The notes: a model not told the origin generated them from the letters alone. DNA of 64,000 nucleotides from Pseudomonas cremoricolorata (GCF_000759535.1 NZ_CP009455.1:310001-374000); one strand, 5' to 3'. Shown: positions 33,521-45,559, numbered from the stretch's first letter. Numbers and translations are program-made.

Positions 33521-34156
33521 TCAGCCGCGGTGTCGAGACTCGACCGCGCCGCGCAGCGCTTCGATGAGGTGCTGAATTCGCGCATGCTGCATCTTCATCG
33601 ATGCCTTGTTGACCACCAGGCGCGAACTGATGGTGGCGATCAGTTCCTGCGGCTCCAGGCCATTGGCGCGCAGCGTGTTGCCGGTGTCGACGACGTCGAT
33701 GATCTTGTCGGCCAGGTTGATCAGCGGCGCCAGTTCCATCGAGCCGTACAGCTTGATGATGTCGACCTGACGGCCCTGCTCGGCGTAGTAGCGCTTGGCG
33801 ACGTTGACAAACTTGGTGGCGACGCGCAGGCGCCCTTTGGGCTCGGCAGCACCGACAGCACCTGCGGTCATCAGTTTGCACTGGGCGATCTGCAGGTCGA
33901 GCGGCTCGTACAGGCCCTGGCCGCCGTATTCCATCAGCACGTCCTTGCCCGCCACACCCAGGTCGGCGGCGCCATGCTCGACATAAGTCGGCACGTCGGT
34001 GGCGCGGACGATCAGCAGGCGCACGTCGTCCTGAGTGGTGGGGATGATCAGCTTGCGGCTCTTGTCCGGGTTCTCGGTCGGCTCGATACCGGCCTCTGCC
34101 AGCAACGGCAGGGTGTCATCGAGAATACGGCCCTTGGATAGCGCGATGGTCAACAT
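33521..34156 (-). CDS. hisG: ATP phosphoribosyltransferase HisG (short form)
   Basis: A 211-residue catalytic subunit that joins ATP and PRPP in the first step of histidine synthesis. The short form lacks the C-terminal regulatory domain and needs HisZ as partner; hisZ is not in this window. Signatures: [35 protein letters not shown] and [12 protein letters not shown] (PRPP-binding). It lies downstream of murA, as in other pseudomonads. Confidence 0.95.
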   Translation of the reverse strand: MLTIALSKGRILDDTLPLLAEAGIEPTENPDKSRKLIIPTTQDDVRLLIVRATDVPTYVEHGAADLGVAGKDVLMEYGGQGLYEPLDLQIAQCKLMTAGAVGAAEPKGRLRVATKFVNVAKRYYAEQGRQVDIIKLYGSMELAPLINLADKIIDVVDTGNTLRANGLEPQELIATISSRLVVNKASMKMQHARIQHLIEALRGAVESRHRG

Positions 34157-34248
34157 GGGAAACGTCGTTCCTTAAGCGGCTGCAGCCGGCCGGACCCAAG
34201 GCCCGACCGTATTCGATTCGGCTGGCGCGTCCCTGCGCCGGTCACAGA

Positions 34249-35779
<1,531 letters not shown>

Positions 35780-35825
35780 GTTCAACCTCAATCGGCGCCC
35801 AGTGCGCGGGGGTCGGCCATGATAC

Positions 35826-35878
35826 AAAAAAGCCCCCCGCCTGCGAAGCCCAACAGCGGGCGCGCTGACCGGGGGGCT
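35826..35878 (-). terminator. Terminator of the mla operon
   Basis: AGCCCCCCG (35831-35839) pairs with CGGGGGGCT (35870-35878). The A run at 35826-35830 gives a U tract on the minus-strand transcript. It ends mlaFEDCB before ibaG. Confidence 0.85.
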
Positions 35879-35893
35879 GCGCTGCTGGCCGAC

Positions 35894-36199
35894 TCAGAAG
35901 TCGGCCAGCACTTGATCGAGATCGTAGACCTCGGCGATTTCTCGCATGTGCTGGGGCAAGCCACGCAGCTCGCAGAACTTGCCGGCGCCGGTGATATCAC
36001 GCAGGAAGCCTAGCAACAGCGAGAGACCGACGCTGCTGGAGTGGCTCACCGCGCTGCAGTCGAGCACCACCTGAGGGCCCTTGCAGGCGGCGATCAGCAC
36101 CGCCCCCTGCTTGCGCAGCGCAGGCCCGCTGCGATAGTCGAGCACACCGGTCAGGCGCAGAACGCCTTGCTCGGTCATGCTTACACCCGCCTGGTTCAT
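35894..36199 (-). CDS. mlaB: STAS-domain lipid-asymmetry protein MlaB
   Basis: A 101-residue STAS-domain protein. MlaB binds the ATPase MlaF and is needed for assembly and activity of the MlaFEDB phospholipid transporter. The STAS core GVLRLTGVLDYRSGPALRKQG and LDCSAVSHSSSVGLSLLLGF fits. Its ATG overlaps the mlaC stop by 4 bases (ATGA), the last step in a tightly coupled operon. Confidence 0.9.
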   Translation of the reverse strand: MNQAGVSMTEQGVLRLTGVLDYRSGPALRKQGAVLIAACKGPQVVLDCSAVSHSSSVGLSLLLGFLRDITGAGKFCELRGLPQHMREIAEVYDLDQVLADF

Positions 36200-36849
36200 T
36201 GCACTTCCTTGTCCGGCGAGCTGTCGGCGGTCTGCTTGGCCTTGGCCACTTCACCGGCCCAGTTGTCGATGGTGCGGTCGAGGTCGTTGCCGTTGCGCTG
36301 CATGGCGTCAGCGAACTGGTCACGGAACAGCTTGCCGATGTTGATGCCGTTGACGATCACGTTGCGCACCTTCCACTCGCTGCCCAGCTTGACCAGGGTG
36401 TACTGCACCGGATAGGTCGCGCCGTTGTTGCCGGCCACCTTCATGGTCACGCTGGCGCGTTCGCCATCATCGCTGCGCGCAGGGTCCACGGTGATGCCCT
36501 GGTTGTTGTACTCGAGCAGGGCGTTGCCATAGAACTGCATCAGGCTACGCTTGAAGTTCTCCTGGAAGCGCTGCATCTGCGCAGGGGTCGCCTTGCGCGA
36601 ATACTTGACGGTCATGATGCTCCTGGAAATGCCATCGGCATCGACCACTGGCCCCAGAATGCTGTTGAGCGAGTTGTAGAAGGCCTGAGGGTCGGAGCGG
36701 TAACGCTCCTTGTTGGCCTTCAGGTCGGACAACAGCGCGTCGGTGGTGCTGGTGATCACCTCATGGGCCGATTGGCCTGGTGCCGCCATGGCCAGCATGG
36801 GCAGGCTTGCCAACAGCACCAGCAGGCCACGTCGCAGAATCGAAATCAT
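36196..36849 (-). CDS. mlaC: Periplasmic phospholipid carrier MlaC
   Basis: A 217-residue periplasmic protein with a signal peptide (LLVLLASLPMLAMA). MlaC ferries phospholipids between the outer-membrane MlaA complex and the inner-membrane MlaFEDB complex. The conserved segment RFQENFKRSLMQFYGNALLEYNNQG and the VRNVIVNGINIGKLFRDQF segment match the family. It lies 9 bases after mlaD and overlaps mlaB. Confidence 0.93.
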   Translation of the reverse strand: MISILRRGLLVLLASLPMLAMAAPGQSAHEVITSTTDALLSDLKANKERYRSDPQAFYNSLNSILGPVVDADGISRSIMTVKYSRKATPAQMQRFQENFKRSLMQFYGNALLEYNNQGITVDPARSDDGERASVTMKVAGNNGATYPVQYTLVKLGSEWKVRNVIVNGINIGKLFRDQFADAMQRNGNDLDRTIDNWAGEVAKAKQTADSSPDKEVQ

Positions 36850-36858
36850 GGAGACTCC

Positions 36859-37344
36859 TTAATTAGCTGGGGGGGCTTCTTTGGCTTCTTTGCCGACCGA
36901 ATTGAGCAGGAATTTGCCGATCAGGTCTTCGAGCACGAGCGATGACTGGGTGTCGTGGATGGTACTGCCTTCCTTGAGCACCTGATCTTCGCCACCGACG
37001 CTGATGCCGATGTACTTCTCGCCCAGCAGGCCGGCGGTGAGAATCGAAGCAGTGGAGTCGGTCGGCAGGTTGTCGACGCTCTGCTCCAACTGCAAGGTGA
37101 CTCGCCCGGTGTAACTGTCGCGATCCAGATCGATGGCGGTGACCTTGCCGATGGTCACACCCGCCATGGTCACTTTGGCTCTGACCGTAAGACCGGCGAT
37201 ATTGTCGAAATAGGCATAAACTTTGTAGGTGTCGCTCGCAGGGCTCGCAGACAGCCCGCTGACGCGGAGCGCGAGGAGCAACAACGCCAGAATCCCGGCC
37301 AGCAGGAACAGGCCGACACCGATTTCCAGGGTGCGGTTTTGCAT
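36859..37344 (-). CDS. mlaD: MCE-domain protein MlaD
   Basis: A 161-residue protein with one N-terminal membrane helix (ETGVGLFLLAGILALLLLALRV-like, residues 8-28) and a single MCE domain (YKVYAYFDNIAGLTVRAKV to LLGEKYIGISVGG). MlaD forms a hexamer in the Mla transporter that lines a hydrophobic lipid path. The length is the usual one. The ATG overlaps the mlaE stop region at 37344. Confidence 0.93.
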   Translation of the reverse strand: MQNRTLEIGVGLFLLAGILALLLLALRVSGLSASPASDTYKVYAYFDNIAGLTVRAKVTMAGVTIGKVTAIDLDRDSYTGRVTLQLEQSVDNLPTDSTASILTAGLLGEKYIGISVGGEDQVLKEGSTIHDTQSSLVLEDLIGKFLLNSVGKEAKEAPPAN

Positions 37345-38141
37345 CAGAAGTCTCCAAACATCAAGGCGGTCAGAATGAAGTCCAGACCCAGGACGGCCAG
37401 CGAGGCGTAAACTACGGTCTTGGTCGTGGCGCGACTGATCCCCTCGGACGTGGGCTCGCAGTCATAGCCTTGGAATACGGCGATCCAGGTCACCACGAAG
37501 GCGAATACCAGGCTCTTGATCACCCCATTGAGCACGTCGCCGCTGAACGACACGCTGTTCTGCATGTTGGCCCAGAACGAGCCCTCATAGACCCCCAGCC
37601 AGTCCACGGCGACCCACGAGCCGCCCCAGATGCCGACCACGCTGAAGATCAGCGCCAGCAACGGCAGGGAAATGAAGCCGGCCCACAGACGTGGCGCGAC
37701 GATGTACTTGAGCGGATCGACGCCGATCATTTCCAGGCTCGACAACTGCTCGGTCGACTTCATGTTGCCGATTTCCGCCGTCAGCGCCGAGCCGGCACGG
37801 CCGGCGAACAGCAGTGCGGTGACCACCGGCCCCAGTTCACGCAGCAGGGTCAGGGCGATCATCTGCCCGACCGCCTGCTCCGAACCGTACTTGGTGAGGA
37901 TGCTGTAGCCCTGCAGCGACAGCACCATGCCGATGAACACGCCCGACACGGCGATGATCGCCAGCGACAGCACGCCGACCGAGTACAGCTGCTTGACCAG
38001 CAGCGAGAAACCACCGCCGATCCCGCCACGCCCCACCAGGGCATGGCCGAGGAACAGGCACGAGCGGCCCAGAACGGCGACGATGTCGATGGCGGCGCGG
38101 CCAAACAGACGGATGCGTTCGAGTATGGAAGTGTTGCGCAT
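37344..38141 (-). CDS. mlaE: Mla permease MlaE
   Basis: A 265-residue polytopic permease with about five membrane helices, the channel component of the Mla phospholipid transporter. Conserved parts include [31 protein letters not shown] and the [22 protein letters not shown] block. The ATG at 38141 overlaps the mlaF stop (TGATG); a TTG one codon upstream is not needed. It is coupled on both sides to mlaF and mlaD. Confidence 0.93.
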   Translation of the reverse strand: MRNTSILERIRLFGRAAIDIVAVLGRSCLFLGHALVGRGGIGGGFSLLVKQLYSVGVLSLAIIAVSGVFIGMVLSLQGYSILTKYGSEQAVGQMIALTLLRELGPVVTALLFAGRAGSALTAEIGNMKSTEQLSSLEMIGVDPLKYIVAPRLWAGFISLPLLALIFSVVGIWGGSWVAVDWLGVYEGSFWANMQNSVSFSGDVLNGVIKSLVFAFVVTWIAVFQGYDCEPTSEGISRATTKTVVYASLAVLGLDFILTALMFGDF

Positions 38142-38950
38142 CAACGCGCCCCCAGCAGATCGGCGCGATAGTCAGGCGCAGGAAAGTGAAATGGCACCGG
38201 GCCGTCGGGATCGCCCTTCATGAACTGGCGAATACGCGGGTTATCCGAGCCCATCAGCTCGGCCGGGGTGCCCTGCCCCAGCACCTGACCATCGCCTACG
38301 ACATAAATGTAGTCGGCGATGCTGGCGGTTTCGGCAAGGTCATGGGACACCACGATACTGGTGATGCCCAGGGCGTCGTTGAGCAGGCGAATCAGGCGCA
38401 CCAACACGCCCATGGCGATCGGGTCCTGGCCCACGAACGGCTCGTCGTACATGAGAATTTGCGGGTCGAGCGCGATGGCCCGGGCCAGCGCGACACGGCG
38501 CTTCATCCCCCCGGACAACTCATCGGGCATCAGGCCAATGGCACCGCGCAGCCCAACGGCCTGCAGCTTCATCAGCACGATATCGCGGATCATTTCCTCG
38601 GGCAGCTCGGTGTGCACGCGCAGCGGGAAGGCCACGTTCTCGAACACGTCCAGGTCGGTGAACAGTGCACCGCTCTGGAACAGCACGCCCATCTGCTTGC
38701 GCGCGTCGAACAGGTCATTGCGCGACAGGCTCGGCAGATTCTGCCCACCGACCCACACTTCACCTGCCGAAGGGCGCAACTGCGCGCCCATCAGACGCAG
38801 CAACGTGGTCTTGCCGCAGCCGGACGGCCCCATGATGCCGGTGACTTTGCCACGAGGAATACGTATGTCGACGTCGTTGAAAATACTGCGCGAACCGCGC
38901 TTGAAGGACAGACCCTTCAACTCGACCGCGTAGGCGCTATCCCCACTCAT
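38141..38950 (-). CDS. mlaF: Mla transporter ATPase MlaF
   Basis: A 269-residue ABC ATPase. Walker A is GPSGCGKTT, the signature is [16 protein letters not shown] and Walker B is ILMYDEPF. MlaF drives phospholipid movement that keeps the outer leaflet free of phospholipid. It is the first gene of mlaFEDCB on the minus strand and diverges from kdsD, with 243 bases between that must hold both promoters. Confidence 0.95.
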   Translation of the reverse strand: MSGDSAYAVELKGLSFKRGSRSIFNDVDIRIPRGKVTGIMGPSGCGKTTLLRLMGAQLRPSAGEVWVGGQNLPSLSRNDLFDARKQMGVLFQSGALFTDLDVFENVAFPLRVHTELPEEMIRDIVLMKLQAVGLRGAIGLMPDELSGGMKRRVALARAIALDPQILMYDEPFVGQDPIAMGVLVRLIRLLNDALGITSIVVSHDLAETASIADYIYVVGDGQVLGQGTPAELMGSDNPRIRQFMKGDPDGPVPFHFPAPDYRADLLGAR

Positions 38951-39193
38951 CTAGACTCCTTGCGATACAGCCTCGTCTTCATGGACGCACGCCTTCAGGT
39001 GGAAGACACACGCATCCCTGGCGGGCCGGATAGCCGCGAACTATACCACTGCTGGGAGGCCCATCCCAAGGCTATCGCCGGTGTCATTCAGGCCATAGAC
39101 AGCTTTATAAAGTTTCATGCTGACGATCAAAGGTGAGGGTTTCGTGCATTGCAGCTATAATCGCCGCCTTTCCCGCGAACTCTATTTTCGACC

Positions 39194-40168
39194 ATGAGCA
39201 GAACCCTCGAGCTTGTCCAATCCGCCCAGCGCACCTTGCGCCTGGAGCTCGAAGCCGTACAGGGCCTCGAGGCCCGCATCGACGCACGTTTCGTGCGAGC
39301 CTGCGAGCTGATCCTGGCCAGCAAGGGCCGCGTCATCGTCCTGGGCATGGGCAAGTCAGGGCATATCGGCAACAAGATCGCCGCCACCCTGGCCAGTACC
39401 GGCACTCCGGCGTTCTTCGTTCATCCGGCCGAAGCCAGTCACGGCGACATGGGCATGATCACCCGCGAAGACGTGATCCTGGCCCTGTCCAATTCGGGCA
39501 CCACGGCCGAGATCCTGACCCTGCTGCCCCTGGTCAAACGTCTGGGCATCCCGCTCATCAGCCTTACCGGCAACCCCGATTCGATCCTGGCCCAGGCCGC
39601 CGAGGCCAACCTCGACGCGCGGGTCGAGCACGAAGCTTGCCCGCTCAATCTCGCGCCCACCTCCTCGACCACCGCCGCGTTGGTACTTGGCGACGCCCTG
39701 GCCATTGCCCTGCTCGAAGCACGCGGCTTCACCGCCGAAGATTTCGCGTTCTCGCATCCAGGCGGTGCGCTGGGTCGGCGCCTGCTACTGAAAGTCGAGG
39801 ATGTCATGCATGCCGATGCCAGGCTGCCCCATGTGCAACGCGGCACCCTGCTCAAGGACGCCCTGTTCGAAATGTCGCGCAAGGGCCTGGGCATGACCGT
39901 GGTGCTCGAGGCCGACGGAGCCCTGGCCGGGGTGTTCACCGATGGTGACCTGCGGCGGGCCCTGGATCGCAGCATCGATGTTCACACCACGCCCATCGAG
40001 CAGGTGATGACCGTGCACGGCAAGACCGTGCAGGCCCAGGCCCTGGCCGCCGAAGCCCTGAAACTCATGGAGCAGCACAAGATCAACGCCCTGGTGGTGA
40101 CGGACGGCAGTGGCCGCCCGATCGGCGCGCTGAACATGCACGACCTGTTGCGCGCGGGGGTGATGTAA
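39194..40168 (+). CDS. kdsD: Arabinose-5-phosphate isomerase KdsD
   Basis: A 324-residue enzyme with an N-terminal SIS domain (about 35-175) and two CBS domains (about 205-320). It interconverts D-ribulose-5-phosphate and D-arabinose-5-phosphate, the first step of Kdo synthesis for lipopolysaccharide. Signatures: VIVLGMGKSGHIGNKIAATL, HPAEASHGDMGM and SNSGTTAEIL. Its stop TAA overlaps the ATG of the following short reading frame (TAATG), exactly where kdsC normally starts. Confidence 0.95.
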   Translation: MSRTLELVQSAQRTLRLELEAVQGLEARIDARFVRACELILASKGRVIVLGMGKSGHIGNKIAATLASTGTPAFFVHPAEASHGDMGMITREDVILALSNSGTTAEILTLLPLVKRLGIPLISLTGNPDSILAQAAEANLDARVEHEACPLNLAPTSSTTAALVLGDALAIALLEARGFTAEDFAFSHPGGALGRRLLLKVEDVMHADARLPHVQRGTLLKDALFEMSRKGLGMTVVLEADGALAGVFTDGDLRRALDRSIDVHTTPIEQVMTVHGKTVQAQALAAEALKLMEQHKINALVVTDGSGRPIGALNMHDLLRAGVM

Positions 40169-40326
40169 TGTCCCACCCATCGCAATCGCCGGTTCGCAGC
40201 CCGCAGGAACTGAACCTCGCTACCTGTCGCTGGCTCCAACGCCCTGAGCCCAGGCACGACGTGGCGCCTTGCGCGCCCTCCACGCGGCCCGGTGCCCCCG
40301 GATTCGCCAACGCCCACTACCTGTAG
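40168..40326 (+). pseudogene. kdsC: Remnant at the kdsC position
   Basis: A complete Kdo-8-phosphate phosphatase gene (about 175 codons) is expected here in pseudomonads, but the kdsD-lptC gap holds only a 52-codon frame. Its start overlaps the kdsD stop as a kdsC start would, and its end reads ANAHYL then TAG, much like the usual KdsC C-terminus. The middle is Pro/Arg-rich and lacks the DVDGVLTDG and GDDLPDLP motifs of this HAD phosphatase in any frame. This looks like a gene replaced or gutted by an internal deletion; it might also be a sequence or assembly artefact. The enzyme could be supplied by a copy elsewhere. Confidence 0.5.
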
Positions 40327-40334
40327 AGCCGCAC

Positions 40335-40910
40335 ATGCTTAGCAAAAAAGCCAGAAACATTGCGCTGTTCAGCGTGATAGCCGTCTTGTTCGCCGCGGTC
40401 GGCTACTGGAACGTCAGCCCGGAAAGCTTTCTCGACGACAAGCCAGTCGCGCAGGTCGATGAGAACGCCATCGACTACTATGCAATCAACGCCCACAGCG
40501 TGCAGTTCCTGCCCGACGGCAAACGCCAGTACGAAATGACTGCCGACAGGATCGAACACGTCAAGGTCAGCGAAATGACCCTGGTCAGCAAACCTGACCT
40601 GCAGATGTACCGAGGCACGACGTTTCCATGGCATGTGCAAAGCGAACGGGCCGAGGTCAATCCCGATGGCACCGAGGTGGAACTGATAGACTCGGTGCGT
40701 ATTTCGCGCACCGATGAACAGAACCGCAATACCCTGATCACCAGTACCCGCATGACCGTGTTCCCGCAGAAGCAATATGCGCAGACCGAGCAAGCCGTTA
40801 GAATCGACGGCGCCGGTGGGACGACTACGGGTAAAGGAATGAAAGCGTACCTGAAAGACGGCAGGATGGACCTGCTGTCCAACGTAAGAGGACAGTATGA
40901 GGCTCGTTAA
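40335..40910 (+). CDS. lptC: LPS export protein LptC
   Basis: A 191-residue bitopic protein. The N-terminal helix (NIALFSVIAVLFAAVGYW) anchors it in the inner membrane, and the periplasmic part has the beta-jellyroll of the Lpt bridge (QFLPDGKRQYEMTADRIEHV). It passes lipopolysaccharide from LptBFG to LptA. The ATG at 40335 is chosen for family length over an in-frame start at 40269 that lies in the kdsC remnant. It overlaps lptA by 14 bases. Confidence 0.92.
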   Translation: MLSKKARNIALFSVIAVLFAAVGYWNVSPESFLDDKPVAQVDENAIDYYAINAHSVQFLPDGKRQYEMTADRIEHVKVSEMTLVSKPDLQMYRGTTFPWHVQSERAEVNPDGTEVELIDSVRISRTDEQNRNTLITSTRMTVFPQKQYAQTEQAVRIDGAGGTTTGKGMKAYLKDGRMDLLSNVRGQYEAR

Positions 40911-41421
40911 AACCCTCCCCTTTTTGCTCAGCCTGAGCGCAGCACTGGGAAGCGCGAGCGCTTGGGCCCTGCCGACCGACCGTGACAAGCCGATCCGCAT
41001 CCAGGCCGACAACGCCCATTTGGATGACAAACAAGGCGTCGCCACCTATACCGGCGATGTGATCATCACCCAAGGTTCGATGATGATCAAAGGCAACACC
41101 GTCACCATCACCCGTGCCCAGTCCGGCGACATCGACGTCGTGACCTCGGTGGGCAACCTGGCGTACTTCGAACAGCAGCAGAACGCCGCCAAGCCCGACA
41201 AGATGAAAGGCTGGGCCGTGACCATCCAGTACCAGGCGCAGAAAGACCTGGTGGTGCTCACCGACCGCGCCAAGGTCGAGAACGAAGGCAACACCACCGA
41301 GGGCGAGAAGATCGTCTACAACACCAAGTCGCAGATCGCCACCGCAGGCCGCGGCGGCAAGGTCACTGCGCCGCGTCAGCGGATCGACATGGTCATTCAG
41401 CCGAAGAAGAAGGCCGAGTAA
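40897..41421 (+). CDS. lptA: LPS transport periplasmic protein LptA
   Basis: A 174-residue periplasmic protein with a signal peptide ending ASAWA. LptA builds the periplasmic bridge for lipopolysaccharide. The OstA/LptA repeats are recognisable (PIRIQADNAHLDDKQGVATY, TGDVIITQGSMMIKGNTVTI). It overlaps the end of lptC by 14 bases, and lptB begins directly after its stop. Confidence 0.94.
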   Translation: MRLVKTLPFLLSLSAALGSASAWALPTDRDKPIRIQADNAHLDDKQGVATYTGDVIITQGSMMIKGNTVTITRAQSGDIDVVTSVGNLAYFEQQQNAAKPDKMKGWAVTIQYQAQKDLVVLTDRAKVENEGNTTEGEKIVYNTKSQIATAGRGGKVTAPRQRIDMVIQPKKKAE

Positions 41422-42147
41422 ATGGCGACTCTCAAAGCTCAGCACCTGGCCAAGAGCTATAAAGGCCGGCAAGTGGTGCGCGATGTCAGCCTGTCGATCG
41501 ACAGCGGGCAGATCGTCGGTCTGCTCGGCCCCAACGGGGCGGGCAAGACCACCTGTTTCTACATGATCGTCGGCCTGGTCCAGGCGGACCAGGGTCGCGT
41601 CCTGATCGACAGCCTCGACGTCAGCCATCAGCCCATGCATGGCCGCGCCCGCGCAGGCATCGGCTACCTGCCACAGGAAGCCTCGATCTTCCGCAAGCTG
41701 TCGGTGGCCGACAACATCATGGCGATCCTCGAGACGCGCAAGGAGCTGGATGCGGAAGGTCGTCGGCAAGAGCTCGAGAGCCTGTTGCAGGAATTCCACA
41801 TCAGCCATATTCGCGACAACCTTGGCATGAGCCTGTCCGGCGGTGAACGCCGTCGCGTTGAAATCGCCCGAGCACTGGCGACTGCGCCCAAGTTCATCCT
41901 GCTCGATGAACCCTTCGCCGGGGTTGACCCGATTTCCGTGGGTGATATCAAGCAGATCATTCATCACCTTAAGGCCAAGGGCATTGGCGTGCTGATCACC
42001 GACCACAACGTGCGCGAGACGCTCGACATCTGCGAAACGGCCTATATCGTCAATGATGGTCAACTGATCGCGGAAGGTGATTCGGACACGATTTTGGCCA
42101 ACGATCTGGTCAAGGAGGTCTACCTGGGCCACGAGTTCCGACTCTGA
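41422..42147 (+). CDS. lptB: LPS export ATPase LptB
   Basis: A 241-residue ABC ATPase that powers extraction of lipopolysaccharide from the inner membrane. Walker A is GPNGAGKTT, the signature [16 protein letters not shown] and Walker [14 protein letters not shown]. It starts one base after the lptA stop, and rpoN follows after 177 bases, the standard order. Confidence 0.96.
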   Translation: MATLKAQHLAKSYKGRQVVRDVSLSIDSGQIVGLLGPNGAGKTTCFYMIVGLVQADQGRVLIDSLDVSHQPMHGRARAGIGYLPQEASIFRKLSVADNIMAILETRKELDAEGRRQELESLLQEFHISHIRDNLGMSLSGGERRRVEIARALATAPKFILLDEPFAGVDPISVGDIKQIIHHLKAKGIGVLITDHNVRETLDICETAYIVNDGQLIAEGDSDTILANDLVKEVYLGHEFRL

Positions 42148-42324
42148 GCTCAGATGGCAAGGCCCGAAGCCGGGTGTCAAGGGCCTGAATGCGGCTTTAA
42201 TTGCCATGGCGCTCTAGGCAAATGCGCGCGTTTCAGGCATACAACTTGCTAGACTCGGCGCCGCGGCGCCTTCGTGTAGTGGATGGCGCTTGTGCGCCGG
42301 CGAACAAGGTATTTAGCCCCAGCC

Positions 42325-43818
42325 ATGAAACCATCGCTCGTCCTAAAAATGGGCCAGCAACTGACGATGACCCCGCAGTTGCAACAGGCCATCCGTCTGC
42401 TTCAGCTTTCTACTCTGGACCTGCAGCAGGAAATTCAGGAAGCCCTGGAATCCAACCCGATGCTCGAGCGCCAGGAAGAAGGCGACGACTTCGACAGCAA
42501 CGACCCGATGGCCGACAACGCCGAACACAAGCCGGCCGCCGAGACGCAAGACACCTCCTTCCAGGAAACCACCGCGCCCAACGAGAACCTCGAAGACGGC
42601 GAGTGGAGCGAGCGAATTCCCAACGAGCTGCCAGTGGACACGGCCTGGGAGGACATCTACCAGACCAGCGCCAGCAGCCTGCCCAGCAGCGACGATGACG
42701 AGTGGGACTTCACCACCCGCACCTCCACCGGTGAGAGCCTGCAGAGCCATCTGCTCTGGCAGCTCAATCTGGCACCGATGTCGGACGTCGACCGCATGAT
42801 CGCCGTGACCCTCATCGACAGCATCAATCCCCAGGGCTATCTGGAAGACAGCCTCGACGAAATCTGCGCAGGCTTCGACCCCGAACTGGATATCGAACTC
42901 GATGAAGTCGAAGCGGTTCTGCATCGCATCCAGCAGTTCGAACCGGCCGGTATCGCGGCGCGCAGCCTGAGCGAATGCCTGCTGCTGCAACTGCGCCAGT
43001 TGCCCGCTCGCACGCCGTGGATGAGTGAGGCGCAGCGCCTGGTCAGCGATTACATCGACCTGCTCGGCAGCCGCGACTACAGCCAGTTGATGCGGCGCAT
43101 GAAGCTCAAGGAAGACGAACTGCGTCAGGTCATCGAGCTGGTGCAGAGCCTCAACCCGCGTCCCGGCTCGCAGATCGAGTCGAGCGAGCCCGAGTATGTG
43201 GTGCCCGACGTCATCGTGCGCAAGCACAACGAGCGCTGGCTGGTCGAGCTGAACCAGGAAGCGGTGCCGCGCCTGCGGGTCAATGCACAGTACGCCGGTT
43301 TCGTCCGTCGCGCCGACACCAGCGCCGACAACACCTTCATGCGCAACCAGTTGCAGGAAGCGCGCTGGTTCATCAAGAGCCTGCAAAGCCGTAATGAAAC
43401 CCTGATGAAGGTCGCCACCCAGATCGTCGAGCACCAGCGCGGTTTCCTCGATCAGGGCGACGAGGCGATGAAGCCATTGGTGCTGCACGACATCGCCGAA
43501 GCGGTAGGCATGCACGAGTCGACCATTTCCCGGGTGACCACGCAGAAATACATGCATACGCCGCGGGGTATCTACGAGCTCAAGTACTTTTTCTCCAGCC
43601 ACGTCAGCACCGCCGAAGGGGGCGAATGCTCGTCCACGGCGATCCGCGCGATCATCAAGAAACTGGTCGCTGCGGAAAATCAGAAAAAGCCATTGAGTGA
43701 CAGCAAGATCGCTGGTTTACTGGAAGCACAAGGCATCCAGGTCGCTCGTCGCACCGTCGCCAAATACCGCGAATCTCTGGGCATTGCCCCCTCGAGCGAG
43801 CGAAAGCGACTGATGTAG
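42325..43818 (+). CDS. rpoN: RNA polymerase sigma-54 factor RpoN
   Basis: A 497-residue sigma-54. The N-terminal activator-interaction region starts [29 protein letters not shown]. The C-terminal RpoN box [10 protein letters not shown] is at about 474-483 and reads -24 promoter elements. The acidic region II ([14 protein letters not shown]) is present. RpoN controls nitrogen, motility and other functions. The ATG at 42325 is the usual start. It heads the rpoN-hpf-ptsN-rapZ-ptsO series. Confidence 0.97.
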   Translation: MKPSLVLKMGQQLTMTPQLQQAIRLLQLSTLDLQQEIQEALESNPMLERQEEGDDFDSNDPMADNAEHKPAAETQDTSFQETTAPNENLEDGEWSERIPNELPVDTAWEDIYQTSASSLPSSDDDEWDFTTRTSTGESLQSHLLWQLNLAPMSDVDRMIAVTLIDSINPQGYLEDSLDEICAGFDPELDIELDEVEAVLHRIQQFEPAGIAARSLSECLLLQLRQLPARTPWMSEAQRLVSDYIDLLGSRDYSQLMRRMKLKEDELRQVIELVQSLNPRPGSQIESSEPEYVVPDVIVRKHNERWLVELNQEAVPRLRVNAQYAGFVRRADTSADNTFMRNQLQEARWFIKSLQSRNETLMKVATQIVEHQRGFLDQGDEAMKPLVLHDIAEAVGMHESTISRVTTQKYMHTPRGIYELKYFFSSHVSTAEGGECSSTAIRAIIKKLVAAENQKKPLSDSKIAGLLEAQGIQVARRTVAKYRESLGIAPSSERKRLM

Positions 43819-43896
43819 CGGCTGGATGTGCCAACGCGTTCCAGTGGCAGGTGCAACACCTGCCACTTTCTGCACCGGCAATGAAGGAGAAGCTGT

Positions 43897-44205
43897 ATGC
43901 AAGTCAACATCAGTGGACACCATGTAGAAGTCACCCCACCGCTGCGCGAGTATGTCGAACAGAAGCTCAAACGTCTGGAGGGTCACTTCGACAAGATCAC
44001 CAACGTGCAGGTCATCATGAAGGTCGAGAAACTGCAGCAGAAGGTCGAGGCGACCTTGCAGATTCCAGGTGGTGAGGTGGTTGCCAATGCTGAACACGAA
44101 GACATGTACGCAGCGATCGACGCCCTGGCCGACAAGCTCGACCGCCAACTGAAAAAACACAAGGAAAAACAGCAAAGCCTGCTGCAAGGCGCAGCGGCCC
44201 GCTGA
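43897..44205 (+). CDS. hpf: Ribosome hibernation-promoting factor Hpf (short)
   Basis: A 102-residue short HPF/YhbH protein that binds the small ribosomal subunit and stabilises dimerised ribosomes in stationary phase. The start MQVNISGHHVEVTPPLREYVEQKLKRLEGHF is canonical. Its place directly after rpoN is the classical one. Confidence 0.94.
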   Translation: MQVNISGHHVEVTPPLREYVEQKLKRLEGHFDKITNVQVIMKVEKLQQKVEATLQIPGGEVVANAEHEDMYAAIDALADKLDRQLKKHKEKQQSLLQGAAAR

Positions 44206-44217
44206 CCTCTCTCATCC

Positions 44218-44682
44218 ATGATCCGACTTGAAACCATCCTGACCCCCGGCCGTTCCCTCGCGAACGCGCCGGGCGGCAGTAAGAAGCGCGCCCTGGAAAA
44301 GGTCGCCACGGTCATTGCCGAACAGGTTCCAGAATTGGAGATGCAAGACATCTTCGAAAAACTGGTGGCCCGTGAAAAACTCGGTTCCACCGGTTTTGGC
44401 AACGGCATCGCCATCCCCCATTGTCGCCTCCCCGGCTGCAGCGTGCCGGTGAGTGCATTGCTGCACCTCGATTCGCCCATCGATTACGACGCCATCGATG
44501 GCGCACCGGTCGACCTGTTGTTCGTGCTGCTGGTCCCGGAAGCCGCCACGGATGCCCACCTCGAACTGCTACGCCAGATAGCCAGCATGCTCGATCGCAA
44601 GGAAGTGCGCGAACGTCTGCGTGCCGCCAATAGCAATGAGGCCCTGTACCAGGTCGTCCTGGATGTGCAGAACGAGGCCTGA
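44218..44682 (+). CDS. ptsN: Nitrogen PTS enzyme IIA(Ntr) PtsN
   Basis: A 154-residue IIA-type protein. The phosphorylated histidine is His68 in [11 protein letters not shown]. PtsN accepts phosphate from NPr and regulates potassium transport, carbon-nitrogen balance and other processes; it has no transport partner. It starts 12 bases after hpf, and rapZ starts 2 bases after its stop. Confidence 0.95.
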   Translation: MIRLETILTPGRSLANAPGGSKKRALEKVATVIAEQVPELEMQDIFEKLVAREKLGSTGFGNGIAIPHCRLPGCSVPVSALLHLDSPIDYDAIDGAPVDLLFVLLVPEAATDAHLELLRQIASMLDRKEVRERLRAANSNEALYQVVLDVQNEA

Positions 44683-44684
44683 GC

Positions 44685-45539
44685 ATGCGTCTGATCATCG
44701 TCAGCGGCCGCTCCGGCTCCGGTAAAAGCACCGCGCTGAACGTGCTCGAAGACCACGGCTATTACTGCATCGACAACCTGCCTGCCGGGTTGTTGCCGCA
44801 ATTGGCCGAGAAGATCCTGCTCAATACCGAACTGCAACAGCCGAAAGTCGCCGTGTCCATCGATGCCCGCAACTTGCCAGGGCATCTTTCGCGCTTCCCT
44901 GCCCTGCTCGAAGAAGCCCGCTCACGGCACATCCAATGTGACGTGCTGTATCTGGACGCTGACGAAGACACCCTGCTCAAACGCTTTTCCGAAACCCGTC
45001 GACGCCACCCGCTGACCAACGCCAACCGCTCGCTGGCCGAAGCCATCCGCGACGAAAGCGGCCTGCTCGGCCCCATCGCCGACCTGGCTGACCTGAAAAT
45101 CGACACTAGCCGTCTCAATCTCTACCAACTGCGCGACTCACTCAAGCTGCGCCTGCTCAACCAGCCCGAGCCCGGCACTGCATTTCTGGTCGAGTCGTTC
45201 GGCTTCAAACGCGGCATGCCGGTGGATGCCGACCTGGTGTTCGATGTGCGCTGCTTGCCAAACCCCTACTGGAAGGCCGAGTTGCGCAACCATTCTGGCC
45301 TCGAGCAGCCGGTGATCGATTACTTGGCCGCGCAGCCCGACGTCGAAGAAATGTTCCAGGACATTTCCGCCTATCTCATCAAGTGGTTGCCACGCTTCGC
45401 CGCCAGCAACCGCGCCTACGTCACCATCGCCATTGGCTGTACCGGCGGCCACCATCGTTCGGTGTACCTCACCGAGCGGCTCGGCCAGTTCCTGCAGCAA
45501 TCCCTGAAAAACGTCCAGGTCCGCCACCGCGACCTCTAG
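44685..45539 (+). CDS. rapZ: RNase adapter protein RapZ
   Basis: A 284-residue P-loop protein. Walker A is GRSGSGKST near residue 8. The C-terminal RNA-binding half includes [25 protein letters not shown] and [17 protein letters not shown]. In enterobacteria RapZ presents the small RNA GlmZ to RNase E; the Pseudomonas role is less clear, since GlmZ is absent there. It is tightly coupled to ptsN and precedes ptsO. Confidence 0.94.
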   Translation: MRLIIVSGRSGSGKSTALNVLEDHGYYCIDNLPAGLLPQLAEKILLNTELQQPKVAVSIDARNLPGHLSRFPALLEEARSRHIQCDVLYLDADEDTLLKRFSETRRRHPLTNANRSLAEAIRDESGLLGPIADLADLKIDTSRLNLYQLRDSLKLRLLNQPEPGTAFLVESFGFKRGMPVDADLVFDVRCLPNPYWKAELRNHSGLEQPVIDYLAAQPDVEEMFQDISAYLIKWLPRFAASNRAYVTIAIGCTGGHHRSVYLTERLGQFLQQSLKNVQVRHRDL

Positions 45540-45559
45540 CCCACAGGATCCACCCTACG

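Noticed and set aside
40083..40310. Minus-strand frame over the kdsC gap
   Set aside because: Product is Gly/Arg/Ser-rich without a domain; no promoter or ribosome site.
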